Origin: SCGC-AG-212-J23 sp036406675
GTDB lineage: Bacteria > Pseudomonadota > Gammaproteobacteria > Burkholderiales > SG8-39
Reading direction: 5' to 3'
DNA: 64,000 nucleotides
NCBI GenBank assembly: GCA_036406675.1
Contig: DASXAO010000040.1
Coordinates: forward strand, 1 to 64,000
Shown one piece after another: positions 25,901 through 32,880 of the stretch (its first letter is position 1; each line of letters starts with the position of its first letter). A program made the position numbers and the translations under genes. The notes under the pieces are model-generated. The model had not been told where the DNA came from, ran no database searches, and saw only the letters and a list, made by a program, of their open reading frames with translations.

Positions 25901-26301
25901 ACCAGCCGCTTCTTCATGTGCACCTCGGCGAAGCGCTCCTTTTGGGAGGCCGGCCGAGTGACGCGGCCGTTCACGCGCAGTGGGCGCTGGGGCTTGCGCT
26001 GGCGCACGGGAACAAGCGCGACGAACCCTGGGCCAGGATGCTGCTCGCCCGCAGCCTTGTCTCGTCGCAGACCGACGGCGACGAGCCGGTCAAGCAACTC
26101 GAGCTGGCGCTCGGGCTCGCCATCGAGTGCGGGGCGCGGCCCCTCGAGGCGCACTGCCGCCGAATGCTCGGCTACATCCTGAAGCTACGCGGCGAGAATG
26201 CCAGGGGGCAGCAGCTTGCCGCGGAAGCGAAAGAGGTCTATGAGGCTCTCGGCATGAAGCCCATGCCGCTGCCGGCGCCGGACCGCCTTCCGGCTACTTG
26301 A
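22990..26301 (+). CDS. Zinc-ribbon / class III cyclase-like / AAA-type ATPase / TPR regulatory protein
   Basis: 1103 residues. Order of domains: C4 zinc ribbon (Cys3, Cys6, Cys17, Cys20); a nucleotide-cyclase homology domain (about 58-235); an AAA/STAND-type ATPase (Walker A GHAGAGKS at 289-296, Walker B VIMVFEDLHW about 415-424); and TPR-like helical repeats to the end. The cyclase domain keeps both metal Asp residues (Asp68 in LFADMKG, Asp112 in MGDG) and Arg193. It has His189 where the transition-state Asn belongs (VGQTTHLAAR), Ser182 at the adenine-selecting Asp and no Lys in GTVNQVMGD. It is probably catalytically weak or inactive and may act as a nucleotide sensor. GTG start, no leader. 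Confidence 0.88.
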   Translation: MKCPRCSAESPPASKYCGACGTLLRAAPEADKFSSAESYTPRHLAEKILTSRTALEGERKQVTVLFADMKGSLELLADRDPEEARMLLDPVIERMMEAVHRYEGTVNQVMGDGIMAIFGAPVSHEDHAVRACYAALRMRETITELSSELRRTQGISIQIRIGLNSGEVVVRSIGSDLRMDYSAVGQTTHLAARLEQLAAPGSILIAAGSLRLAEGFVETTSLGPIALKGTLAPLVVHELVAAAPVRSRLQAAAARGLTPFVGRRAEMEALHESLRLAREGKGQVLAVVGHAGAGKSRLIHEFIHSPHTRDWLVLESRSISYGRATPYLPLIELLKGYFKIQERDDTRTMREKVAGKEILMDQALQDSIPPVLDLFGALAEDHPFRMLEPVQRQERIARAVIQLMLSESRIQPVIMVFEDLHWNDAQTLGVLRSVIGSIREARVLLIASCRPTEHDAPPEIEASYGKWKEQPHYREAVLQPLPQESLEYLLRILLGSESGLAPVKRFLVERSGGNPFFIEEIVRTLVESKVLTGARGQYRLAQPFESVSVPATVHAVLAARIDRLEPEQKRLLQEAAVIGKDVPIRLLQATTRLPEQELRARLQELQAAEFLYESRLFPELEYTFKHALTREVAYSNLLREQARVLHAEVADALTQLAGERVDEYVEQIAEHAERGQLWSTAVEFLERSARKAFDLHGNDEAEKYFRRAIDALRQVPRSGKTLELAVDLRFKLRNTLIVLCKLKEIEQCLSEATPLIAELGDKSRGARHASFMANHHFLAAEPGRAIEVGEQGLRLGREIGDRVAEAELLYRVGLAHHLRGEHRKAISLIEEGLRHSLERRERDRFELAFVPEVFCRTWLVSILAECGDFNAGMTHARNAVATASETQHPLSEVLGWLAVGHLALRKSDLDDAIDAFERGVALSDRYSLPIWRVRLVSTLGVSLAYRGRTDEALRLTEEALADAEAMGLVVDQPLLHVHLGEALLLGGRPSDAAVHAQWALGLALAHGNKRDEPWARMLLARSLVSSQTDGDEPVKQLELALGLAIECGARPLEAHCRRMLGYILKLRGENARGQQLAAEAKEVYEALGMKPMPLPAPDRLPAT

Positions 26302-26340
26302 TGTTCTCGAGAGCTTGACGGACCGGCGCTTGCCGCGCGG

Positions 26341-27360
26341 TCATGGCCAGGGATGTTCGAGCGTGGGACAACCGGCGTTGGGCGGCTCCTCCGGAAAGCA
26401 GCGCCGTGGCACGCGGCTCGGAATGTTGTTCTTGATGAGCATCGTGCCGCCCCACTTATCCATATGGGTGTTCATCCGGAAAACCTGTCCAAGGGTAAAG
26501 TTGGTGCGCGGGGCCGTGCTTTGGCTGTCGTTCGAGGCCATGATGTTGTCGGGGAAACCGGGCCCGGTGTGTCCACCGCATTCGGCCGGACGCAAGCCGT
26601 AGGCATGGCCGAGCTCGTGCGCCAAGGTGGCCGAATCGGCGAGGTTGCCGATGAACGTGATGTTGCCGTCGCCGCGCGCGACACCTTCGGCCGGGCAACT
26701 CGTGGGGACCTGCTTGATCGCGCAGTTTCTCCCTTTCACATTCTGCTTGTCGACGTAATAGACGTTCAGCGACTTGGCCACGTAGAACGGTTGTTTCTGG
26801 ATCGAGGCAATACCCGAGCAATCGGCGAATGCGTCATCGTCGACGCCTGCATTGACGATCTCGGCCGCGTTGCTGGGCGCCTTCGGGACATCGGAGAGCT
26901 TCCGCACTTTCCAGACTAGTCGCACCCCGACGCGGTTCTCGATAAAAAGATCCTGGGCCTTCTGGGCATCTGCTTCGGCCTTCTTCTTCTGGTCCTCCGT
27001 TGTGACCCAGATGTTCAAGGCGGCGTTGATCAGCGGTTTCAGCCTGATCGTGCGGGTTTCTCCAGCACGGTCGCTCCAATTGAGCGGCAGCCACTTCATC
27101 GCGTGGTTTTTGGAGAACACCGCGACCTCAGAGGGGCAGTTTCTCCCCTTGGGGATCATGTTTCCAAGCAACTTCTCGCCCGTGGTCGAAAAGGTCGTTG
27201 TGGCGGGGCTCGACGTGCCGTCCATGCATTCCGCGCTGGTGCGGCCGAAAAGCATCACCACCACCTCTTCGCCGGGCGCGATGCCCACGATCTTGAGCTT
27301 GTCCTGCGAGGCGGCGAGCGCCGGATAGAGCACCACGAGGGCGACCAGGAAGGCTCTCAC
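26341..27360 (-). CDS. Exported zincin-type metallopeptidase
   Basis: 339 residues. The GTG at 27360 overlaps the ATP-grasp stop and gives a signal peptide (FLVALVVLYPALAAS). The zinc motif HELGH (His248, Glu249, His252) is followed by His264 in CGGHTG, a possible third ligand, and by DNIMAS with Met274, which resembles a Met-turn. This suggests a metzincin-like peptidase. Seven cysteines in the mature part suggest disulfides, consistent with periplasmic or secreted location. The longer in-frame reading overlapping the ATP-grasp gene is rejected. It is the last gene of a three-gene operon; its substrate is unknown. Confidence 0.8.
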   Translation of the reverse strand: MRAFLVALVVLYPALAASQDKLKIVGIAPGEEVVVMLFGRTSAECMDGTSSPATTTFSTTGEKLLGNMIPKGRNCPSEVAVFSKNHAMKWLPLNWSDRAGETRTIRLKPLINAALNIWVTTEDQKKKAEADAQKAQDLFIENRVGVRLVWKVRKLSDVPKAPSNAAEIVNAGVDDDAFADCSGIASIQKQPFYVAKSLNVYYVDKQNVKGRNCAIKQVPTSCPAEGVARGDGNITFIGNLADSATLAHELGHAYGLRPAECGGHTGPGFPDNIMASNDSQSTAPRTNFTLGQVFRMNTHMDKWGGTMLIKNNIPSRVPRRCFPEEPPNAGCPTLEHPWP

Positions 27361-28424
27361 AAGGTCACGCTTTCGATGTTGTCGAGCAGTTCGTCTTTCC
27401 CCAGGACCGCAGGCAGGGTGTCGACGGAGCGCACCAGGTAAAAGCCTTCCGCATAGTCGTACGCATGCGGAATCGCCACCTTCTTGCCGAGCGCCAGCCG
27501 GACATAGGTCAGCGCCATGTTGTGCCTGCCGGCCAGGTCGTGGATGTTGGTCATCGTCGCGAAGCGCCCGGCATTGATCTCGGTGATGCACGGATCGCCC
27601 TTCGCGCTCTCCTTGAGATCGACGAACAGGACGCCCGAAGCCTTCGGGTCCACCGCCCGGATGGCCCTCGCGCACACGTCGATCACGTAGGGATCGTGCA
27701 CTGTCTTGGCGAGCGCCGGCATCGAGGAGCGGCCGCTCGGGCTGCCGGTGTCGAGGTAGGTAATGCGCTGCGCCATCTTCGCCAGCACCAGCCTGCCTTT
27801 GTGCCAAAGGCATTGCACGCAGTAGTCGCGCCCCGGCAGATACTCCGACAGCGTGAAGGCGCCGCGCGGCACACCGCGCATTCCTTCCCAGAACGCGATC
27901 CAGCCGCGAACCTGCTCCGGTGTGCGCACCGGAATGGCGCCGTAGGAGCCCGAGCCTGCGCGCACGCGGCACCAGAGCCGCTCGGGTGTTCCGAATTGCC
28001 GGAAGATCCTGCGGATCTGGCTCGGATCCTCGATGGCATAGGTTTCGGGAGCCGGGATTCCGCGGCTGCGCAGGAACTGCGTCAGCGCGTACTTGTCCCG
28101 GCAGCGCTCGAGCAGCTTTCTGCCTGGAAGGAGCGTGCGGCAGCCGAGCCGGCCGCGCAGCCGGGCGAGCCTGGCGACGTCGCCGTCGTTCGTCGGAATC
28201 ACGAGGTCGACGCGCTCGGCCCGGACGATCGCCCGCAACGCGGACGGGAAGTCCTCGGTCGAGACCGGCAGAAGGTAATTGCGCTGCGCTTCCGATTTCT
28301 TGAGAAAGAACCGGCTGGTGTTGCAGCCGATGACCGTGAGCGACGCCGCACCGGCGCGCAGGCTACGAATCAGATTGTTGCCCGGCGCCGAACCGGCTTC
28401 CAGGACGAGCACTCGGGCCCTCAT
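27357..28424 (-). CDS. ATP-grasp family ligase (CarB/PylC-like)
   Basis: 355 residues. The N-terminal pre-ATP-grasp Rossmann domain starts RARVLVLEAGSAPGNNLIRSL. The ATP-grasp core has CRDKYALTQFLRSRGIPAPET, then the metal residues in VLFVDLKES and ITEINAGRF (Asp, Glu, Asn). Such enzymes form amide or peptide-like bonds through acyl-phosphate intermediates. The glycine-rich lid GSGSYGAIPV is present. Coupling to an exported zincin gene and a small upstream protein is unusual and suggests modification or maturation of a peptide or an envelope component. Substrate unknown. Confidence 0.85.
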   Translation of the reverse strand: MRARVLVLEAGSAPGNNLIRSLRAGAASLTVIGCNTSRFFLKKSEAQRNYLLPVSTEDFPSALRAIVRAERVDLVIPTNDGDVARLARLRGRLGCRTLLPGRKLLERCRDKYALTQFLRSRGIPAPETYAIEDPSQIRRIFRQFGTPERLWCRVRAGSGSYGAIPVRTPEQVRGWIAFWEGMRGVPRGAFTLSEYLPGRDYCVQCLWHKGRLVLAKMAQRITYLDTGSPSGRSSMPALAKTVHDPYVIDVCARAIRAVDPKASGVLFVDLKESAKGDPCITEINAGRFATMTNIHDLAGRHNMALTYVRLALGKKVAIPHAYDYAEGFYLVRSVDTLPAVLGKDELLDNIESVTL

Positions 28425-28451
28425 GGAAGAGCTCCGTCGCGTGCGCCGCGT

Positions 28452-28679
28452 TCAGCGAGCGCGCTTCTTTTTCCTCGGCAGGAGCTTCAGCACCTTGATC
28501 GGTTTCTTGACGTCCCTCATCCTCACGGCGATCCGGCCGCCGAAGGGGGCGACGCACTCCTTCATGCATTGGAAAAATTCGGCCCACTCGTTCTTCGTGA
28601 GCTCGCCCACGACCTCGATCTTGGATTGCGAAAGCGCGTCGGTGCGGGCGATCTGCCCGATGATCGGTCTGTCAACCAT
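28452..28679 (-). CDS. Small hypothetical protein, first gene of the ATP-grasp/zincin operon
   Basis: 75 residues, no signal peptide, ending in a very basic tail (KVLKLLPRKKKRAR). Residues 20-60 contain a helical segment (ELTKNEWAEFFQCMKECV) with two cysteines. A strong ribosome binding site (aggggggg) precedes the ATG at 28679. The gene is 27 bases upstream of the ATP-grasp gene. It could be a substrate or partner of the ligase, or a nucleic-acid-binding protein; it is not recognised. Confidence 0.6.
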   Translation of the reverse strand: MVDRPIIGQIARTDALSQSKIEVVGELTKNEWAEFFQCMKECVAPFGGRIAVRMRDVKKPIKVLKLLPRKKKRAR

Positions 28680-28715
28680 TTCCCCCCCTGTCGAATACGG
28701 CCCTGCAGCACCTAA

Positions 28716-28721
28716 AGTATA
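28716..28721 (-). promoter_or_regulatory. -10 element for the small protein/ATP-grasp/zincin operon
   Basis: On the minus strand this reads TATACT, a near-consensus -10, about 36 bases before the ATG at 28679. The -35 region is not convincing. Confidence 0.45.
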
Positions 28722-28802
28722 CCCTCCGGCCGCGGCGCAGCGGTCGGAAGCGGGTTTCCAGGCGGCGCCGGGCCCTTGCGGGCCCGGCCGTTCCGCTGCG
28801 CA

Positions 28803-29111
28803 TCAGAGCGCCGGTGCGATGAAGTTGTAGTCCTTCGCCCACGGCGACTCGGTCGCCTCCGAGGCGGCGTCGACGCGAGTGCCGGTGTCGACTTCCGCGT
28901 ACTGGCTGGCTTTCGCCGGCAGGTTCGGCAACATGCGGTCGATCACCAGGTCTTCGTGCGGCGCGTTCGAGGCCGCGTGATAGGGCGCGACTGGGGCGAA
29001 CTCGATCTGCGGCAGCGCGCGATCGAGCTCGGTCTGCTCGAAGGGCTTGCCGTTGTCGGCGAAGGCCGAGGTGGACAGGACGATGCTGGCTGCGAGGATC
29101 AGGCGTTTCAT
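28803..29111 (-). CDS. Small exported protein, GKP-motif family (copy B)
   Basis: 102 residues. An 18-residue signal peptide (MKRLILAASIVLSTSAFA) precedes DNGKPFEQTELDRALP. The same DxGKPxxQxxLDxxxP start of the mature part occurs in the 74-residue protein at 30525-30749, so the two are paralogs. aagggag gives a good ribosome binding site for the ATG at 29111. A dyad element lies exactly 75 bases upstream of the start, as for the paralog. Function unknown; probably periplasmic or secreted. Confidence 0.7.
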   Translation of the reverse strand: MKRLILAASIVLSTSAFADNGKPFEQTELDRALPQIEFAPVAPYHAASNAPHEDLVIDRMLPNLPAKASQYAEVDTGTRVDAASEATESPWAKDYNFIAPAL

Positions 29112-29186
29112 TTTCAATTCTCCCTTATGTTGGTTGGGTTGCATTGGTGGTGCACGCGCCACCTTAAGGAAGACGACGCCGGCCGA

Positions 29187-29207
29187 AAGTGCGTTTGCGC
29201 ACCGGCC
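29187..29207. repeat. GTGCG-TTTG-CGCAC dyad element, copy b
   Basis: aagtgcgtttgcgcac (29187-29202), extended by ccggcc. The flanks ggccg and cggcc can pair around the core to make a longer interrupted stem. It stands 75 bases upstream of the minus-strand start at 29111. This copy lacks the GG needed for a sigma54-like reading on the plus strand and has no plus-strand gene behind it. Confidence 0.65.
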
Positions 29208-29231
29208 TGGCGTGTTCGCCGAACGAACGCT

Positions 29232-30497
29232 CTACGCGGGCTGGAGCGCGACCCGTCGCTGCGCGCGCCGCAAGAGCAGCAGCGCGAGCGTCAGGTTGAG
29301 GAGATTCCAGGCGATGCCGTTCATGAACGCGGCGCGGTATGAGCCGGTGAGATCGAAGATCGCGCCCGACACCCAGCCGCCGAACGCCATGCCGAAAAGC
29401 GTCGCCATGATCACGATGCCCACGCGCAGGCCCGCCTCGGTGGGCGCGAAGTATTCGCGGATGATGATCGCGTAGGCCGGCACCAGCCCCCCCTGGAACA
29501 GGCCGAACAGCGCCGACACCACAAAGAGCGACGACAGGCCGTCGAAGGGCAGGAACAGGACCAGCGCGACCCCTTGCAGCACCGAGCCGGTCAATAGCGT
29601 GCGGATCCCGCCGATGCGGTCGGAGACGAAACCGAAAATGAGGCGGCTGACCACCCCGGCCCCCAGCATCACCGAGAGCATTTCCGAGCCGCGCGCGGCG
29701 CCGTAGCCGAGGTCGCTGCAGTAGGCGACGATGTGGACCTGCGGCATGGCCATCGCCACGCAGCAGGCCACCCCGGCGATCGAGAGCAGCGCCGTGAGGC
29801 CGCCCCGGGAGAAGCCGAGCGGCTTCTCTTCCACCGTCCTCGCGGCGTGCGGCCCGCCCGCGAGGCTGGGCAGGGGCGCACGCCGGCGCATGAGCAGCGC
29901 GAGCGGCAGCACCACCGCGAGCGCAAGGATGCCTACACCTATATAGGTGCTGCGCCAGCCGGCGGCGTCGAAAAAGTGGTTCAGCACCGGCGGCCAGACC
30001 GCCCCCGCGAGATAGTTGCCGCTCGCGCACACCGCCACGGCGATGCCGCGGTGGCGCGTGAACCACATGGAGATGTCGGCGACCAGCGGCGCGAAAGTGC
30101 CCGAGCATCCGAGGCCGATGAGAAGGCCGTGCGCGAGCGCGAACGTGGAGAGGCTCGGCGCGAGCCCGGCGGCGATGAAGCCCAGGCCGAGCGCAGCGCC
30201 GCCGAAGAGCGTCGGCGCGACCACGCCGAAGCGGTCGGCGAGCCGGCCCATCATGATGCCGCCCAGGCCGAAGGCGACCATGGTGAGCGTGTAGGGCAGG
30301 GTGGCGGCCGCGCGGTCGACGCCGAACTCGGCCTGGATCGAGGACAGCGCCACTGCCATCGCGTACATGCCCACGCCGCCCACCGTCATCACGATGAGCG
30401 CCACGCCGAGGCGCAGGCACGCGTAGGGGGAATCCTGAAGGCTGGTTTGCAATGGAGCCGCAAGGTTAACCGCGAAAGGGGCCGGGTGCCATTGCAC
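29232..30497 (-). CDS. MFS transporter (oxalate/formate or monocarboxylate-like)
   Basis: 421 residues from the GTG at 30497, twelve transmembrane segments. GGIMMGRLADRFGVVAPTL is the loop 2-3 motif; TRHRGIAVAVCASGNYLAGAVWPPV and GWRSTYIGVGI resemble OFA/monocarboxylate-type transporters, as does the second-half RLIFGFVSDRIGG. A purine-rich site (gagaggggg) supports the GTG, although that codon lies inside a 12-bp hairpin; an in-frame TTG at 30452 is the alternative (406 residues). It is 27 bases downstream of one small exported gene and 120 bases upstream of its paralog. Substrate unknown. Confidence 0.85.
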   Translation of the reverse strand: MQWHPAPFAVNLAAPLQTSLQDSPYACLRLGVALIVMTVGGVGMYAMAVALSSIQAEFGVDRAAATLPYTLTMVAFGLGGIMMGRLADRFGVVAPTLFGGAALGLGFIAAGLAPSLSTFALAHGLLIGLGCSGTFAPLVADISMWFTRHRGIAVAVCASGNYLAGAVWPPVLNHFFDAAGWRSTYIGVGILALAVVLPLALLMRRRAPLPSLAGGPHAARTVEEKPLGFSRGGLTALLSIAGVACCVAMAMPQVHIVAYCSDLGYGAARGSEMLSVMLGAGVVSRLIFGFVSDRIGGIRTLLTGSVLQGVALVLFLPFDGLSSLFVVSALFGLFQGGLVPAYAIIIREYFAPTEAGLRVGIVIMATLFGMAFGGWVSGAIFDLTGSYRAAFMNGIAWNLLNLTLALLLLRRAQRRVALQPA

Positions 30498-30505
30498 CCG
30501 GCCCC
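30478..30505 (-). terminator. Strong GC hairpin between the small exported gene and the MFS gene
   Basis: ggggccgggtgc, loop catt, gcacccggcccc: a perfect 12-pair stem with a four-base loop. On the minus strand it follows the small gene stop (30525) by 19 bases and is trailed by only three Ts. It may be a weak terminator or attenuator, or it may hide the GTG at 30497 and its ribosome binding site. Confidence 0.55.
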
Positions 30506-30524
30506 CTCTCCCCCGGGCCCCCCC

Positions 30525-30749
30525 TTAGCGCGCCAGGGCGATCAAGCGATGCTGGACCGTGGTGCAGGAGTCCGGATCTTCATCCGAGCCCCGCGAACGT
30601 TCATCGCCTGCGATCGGTTCGTAGATCGCGACGTTCTCCGGCAGCGGCGGCGGCACGCTGTCCAGATCGAATTGTCCGGACGGCTTGCCTGTGTCCCCCA
30701 GGACTGCGGCCGACATCATCAGCGCGGCAACGAGGATCAGAGCGCCCAC
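30525..30749 (-). CDS. Small exported protein, GKP-motif family (copy A)
   Basis: 74 residues. A signal peptide (GALILVAALMMSAAVLG) precedes DTGKPSGQFDLDSVPPPLPE. The mature N-terminus matches the 102-residue protein at 28803-29111 in the DxGKPxxQxxLDxxxP pattern. The GTG at 30749 is preceded by aaaaggag. A 16-bp dyad sits exactly 75 bases upstream. The C-terminal part is short and polar, with a single cysteine. Function unknown. Confidence 0.65.
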   Translation of the reverse strand: MGALILVAALMMSAAVLGDTGKPSGQFDLDSVPPPLPENVAIYEPIAGDERSRGSDEDPDSCTTVQHRLIALAR

Positions 30750-30822
30750 GTTGTTTTCTCCTTTTGTTCACGTTGCACCCAGCAACGCTATGGGCGACAC
30801 GGTAAGAAATCCGCCCCGCCGT

Positions 30823-30840
30823 GGAAGTGCGTTTGCGCAC
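30823..30840. repeat. GTGCG-TTTG-CGCAC dyad element, copy c
   Basis: ggaagtgcgtttgcgcac, identical to copy a over all 18 bases. It lies 75 bases upstream of the minus-strand start at 30749 and 63 bases before the plus-strand mlaC start, so it could serve either direction. Bases 30841-30903 show nothing else clear. Confidence 0.65.
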
Positions 30841-30903
30841 GCCGAGTTGCGATTCGTGACTGCTTTCATAGCCGCGAAGCAGAGCGCGGATTAGCCTGCC
30901 GCC

Positions 30904-31518
30904 ATGAAGATCGTGCAGGGAATCATCGCGCTTGCCTTCGCCGCCTGCGCGGGCCTCGCGTGGGCGCAGGAGCCTAGCCCCGAGCAGCTCGTGCAGCGCA
31001 TCACCGACGAGGTCATGACGGCGATCCAGTCCGACCGCGAGCTGGCCGCGGGCGACAAGGAGAAGGCGCTCAAGCTCGCGGAGCAGAAGGTGCTGCCGTA
31101 CGTCGACTTCGAGGAGGCGACGCGCCTCGCGGTCTCGCGCGCCTGGCTCCAGGCGAGCGCGGAGCAGAAGCGCAAGCTGGTGAGCGAGTTCCGGGCGATG
31201 CTGCTGCGGACCTATACCAACGCGATGGGCGCGTACACCGGGACGCAACCGCGGCTCTTGCCTTCTCGCGGCCAGGCGCGCGGTGCCGAGGCGACCGTGC
31301 GCTATCAGTTCTCCCGCTCCGGCGCCAGGCCGGTGCAGGTCGCCTACGAGCTGCGCCGGACCGGCGCGGGCTGGAAAATCTACGACGTGAGCGTCGAGGG
31401 CATGAGCCTGGTGCTCACCTACCGGACGGAGTTCGACGGCATCCTCAAGCAGGAAGGCGTCGACGGCCTGATCGGCCGGCTAGCGCAGAAGAACGCGCCG
31501 CCGAAGCTCGCCCTGTAG
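30904..31518 (+). CDS. mlaC: MlaC/Ttg2D-family phospholipid-binding protein
   Basis: 204 residues. A signal peptide (QGIIALAFAACAGLAWA) is followed by the MlaC domain: PYVDFEEATRLAVSRAWLQASAEQKRKLVSEFRAMLLRTY, VRYQFSRSGARPVQVAYELRRTGAGWKIYDVSVEGMSLVLTYR. MlaC shuttles phospholipids between the outer-membrane MlaA complex and the inner-membrane MlaFEDB ABC system. No other mla genes are adjacent here, so this is an isolated copy, or the system is split. The ATG at 30904 lacks a clear ribosome binding site. Confidence 0.9.
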   Translation: MKIVQGIIALAFAACAGLAWAQEPSPEQLVQRITDEVMTAIQSDRELAAGDKEKALKLAEQKVLPYVDFEEATRLAVSRAWLQASAEQKRKLVSEFRAMLLRTYTNAMGAYTGTQPRLLPSRGQARGAEATVRYQFSRSGARPVQVAYELRRTGAGWKIYDVSVEGMSLVLTYRTEFDGILKQEGVDGLIGRLAQKNAPPKLAL

Positions 31519-31550
31519 AATCGCCTCCGGTCAAATCCCCGGAGAAAAGC

Positions 31551-31871
31551 ATGGCTGCGCCTTCCACCATCGGGCAGGTCCGCGACGTCTTTCCGAAGCT
31601 TGGCGAGCTCACCGACAAGGTCGTGTTCGGCGACGTGTGGGAGCGCGCCGGGCTGTCCAAGCGCGACCGCAGCCTGGTCACGGTCGCCGCGCTCACCGCG
31701 CTCTACCGCCCCGACCAGATCCGCGGCCACATCTGGCGCGCGCTCGACAACGGCGTGACGCGCGAGGAGATCGTCGAGCTGATCACGCATCTCGCGATCT
31801 ACGCGGGCTGGCCCAACGCCGGCACCGCGGCGCTGATCGCCAAGCAGGTGTTCCAGGAGCGCGGCAAATGA
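31551..31871 (+). CDS. Carboxymuconolactone decarboxylase (CMD) family protein
   Basis: 106 residues, single CMD domain: WERAGLSKRDRSLVTVAALTAL, IRGHIWRALDNGVTREEIVELITHLAIYAGWPNAGTAA. The catalytic-type His and the YAGWPNA loop match the short-form CMD subgroup. TAGAAT at 31516-31521, overlapping the mlaC stop, is a plausible -10. ccggagaaaagc is the ribosome binding site. The stop overlaps the next ATG (ATGA), so it is coupled to the dehydrogenase gene. The reaction is not assigned. Confidence 0.87.
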   Translation: MAAPSTIGQVRDVFPKLGELTDKVVFGDVWERAGLSKRDRSLVTVAALTALYRPDQIRGHIWRALDNGVTREEIVELITHLAIYAGWPNAGTAALIAKQVFQERGK

Positions 31872-32758
31872 GGCTCGGCTTTATCGGCCTGGGCGCGATG
31901 GGCCGCCACATGGCCGCCAATCTGCAGCGCGCCGGACACGAGGTCCAGGCGCACGACCTGCGCCGCGTCGAAGGCTTCGCCAACTGGAAAACGAGCGCCG
32001 CCGAGGCTGCACGCGGCTGCGAGGTCGTGTTCACGTCGCTCCCCGGTCCCAGGGAGGTCGAGGGCCTTTCCAAAGAGATAAGTTCCAGTCTGAAGGAAGG
32101 CGCGGCCTGGTTCGATCTCAGCACGAACTCGCCGGAAATGGTGCGCCGGCTGTGCCGCGAGTTTCCGAGGATCCGTTTTCTCGACGCGCCGGTGAGTGGC
32201 GGCCCGAGCGGCGCCGAAAGCGGCAAGCTCGCGATCTGGGTCGGCGGAGACAAACAAATATTCGAGAAGCACGTTTCCCTTCTGAAGGTAATCGGGGATC
32301 AACCCCTGTACATCGGCCCCATCGGCGCCGGCACGGTGGCGAAGCTCGCCCACAACTGCGCCAGCTTCGCCATCCAGGCCGCGCTCGCCGAGATCTTCAC
32401 CCTCGGTGTGAAGGGCGGCGTCGAGCCGCTCGCGCTCTTCCGCGCGCTGCGCCAGGGCGCCTCGGGCCGCAAGCGCACCTTCGATCGCCTGGCGGACTTC
32501 TACCTGCCGGGCCGCTTCGACCCGGCGGCGTTCTCGCTCAAGCTCGCGCACAAGGACGCGACGCTCGCGCTCGAGCTGGCCGAGAAGATCGGCGTGCCGA
32601 TGCGCATCGGCGCCATCGCCCTCGACGAGCTCGCCGAGTCCATGCGGCGCGGCTGGGGCGAGCGCGACTGCCGCGCGGCGATGCTGCTGCAGGAGGAGCG
32701 CGCCGGGGTGGCGGCGCGGGTCTCGCCCGAGTGCCTGCCGGACGCGCTGAAGGACTAA
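31868..32758 (+). CDS. 3-hydroxyisobutyrate dehydrogenase-like NAD(P)-dependent oxidoreductase
   Basis: 296 residues. The N-terminal Rossmann motif LGFIGLGAMGRHMAANL, the substrate loop FLDAPVSGGPSGAESGKLAIWVGG, and the catalytic-Lys region GTVAKLAHNCASFAIQAALAE identify the beta-hydroxyacid dehydrogenase family. KDATLALELAEKIGVPMRIG is the conserved C-terminal helix. The ATG at 31868 overlaps the CMD stop; the longer in-frame reading through the CMD gene is rejected. The pairing with a CMD protein suggests oxidation of a hydroxy acid in a small catabolic unit. Confidence 0.9.
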   Translation: MRLGFIGLGAMGRHMAANLQRAGHEVQAHDLRRVEGFANWKTSAAEAARGCEVVFTSLPGPREVEGLSKEISSSLKEGAAWFDLSTNSPEMVRRLCREFPRIRFLDAPVSGGPSGAESGKLAIWVGGDKQIFEKHVSLLKVIGDQPLYIGPIGAGTVAKLAHNCASFAIQAALAEIFTLGVKGGVEPLALFRALRQGASGRKRTFDRLADFYLPGRFDPAAFSLKLAHKDATLALELAEKIGVPMRIGAIALDELAESMRRGWGERDCRAAMLLQEERAGVAARVSPECLPDALKD

Positions 32759-32880
32759 TCCGGGTCCCCCGGGGGCTATAAAAACGGCTTCGGGCCTGTG
32801 CTAGCATCTCCCGGAACTACCCGGGGGGGAGGTTGCAGCACTAGCGTCCATTCTGGAGCTGGGCTCAAGAAGAGCGCCTC
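32759..32880 (+). promoter_or_regulatory. Upstream region of the T6SS operon
   Basis: This 122-base gap separates the dehydrogenase from tssK. It contains the palindrome cccccggggg (32766-32775), a tataaa (32777-32782) and tagcat (32802-32807) that could each be a -10, and a G-run before ttgcagc. No convincing -35 or sigma54 TGGCAC motif is seen. It most likely holds the main T6SS promoter, but which element is used cannot be read. Confidence 0.35.

Noticed and set aside
22960..26154. Long minus-strand open frame (over 1000 codons) opposite the cyclase-like gene
   Set aside because: The predicted protein is Arg/Leu/His-rich without domains, and the plus strand encodes clear zinc ribbon, AAA and TPR motifs. 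It is a shadow frame caused by high G+C content, like the other long antisense frames in the window.
32759..32880. Sigma54 promoter for the T6SS operon
   Set aside because: A GG-N10-GC match exists only because of a G run; the TGGCAC half is absent.
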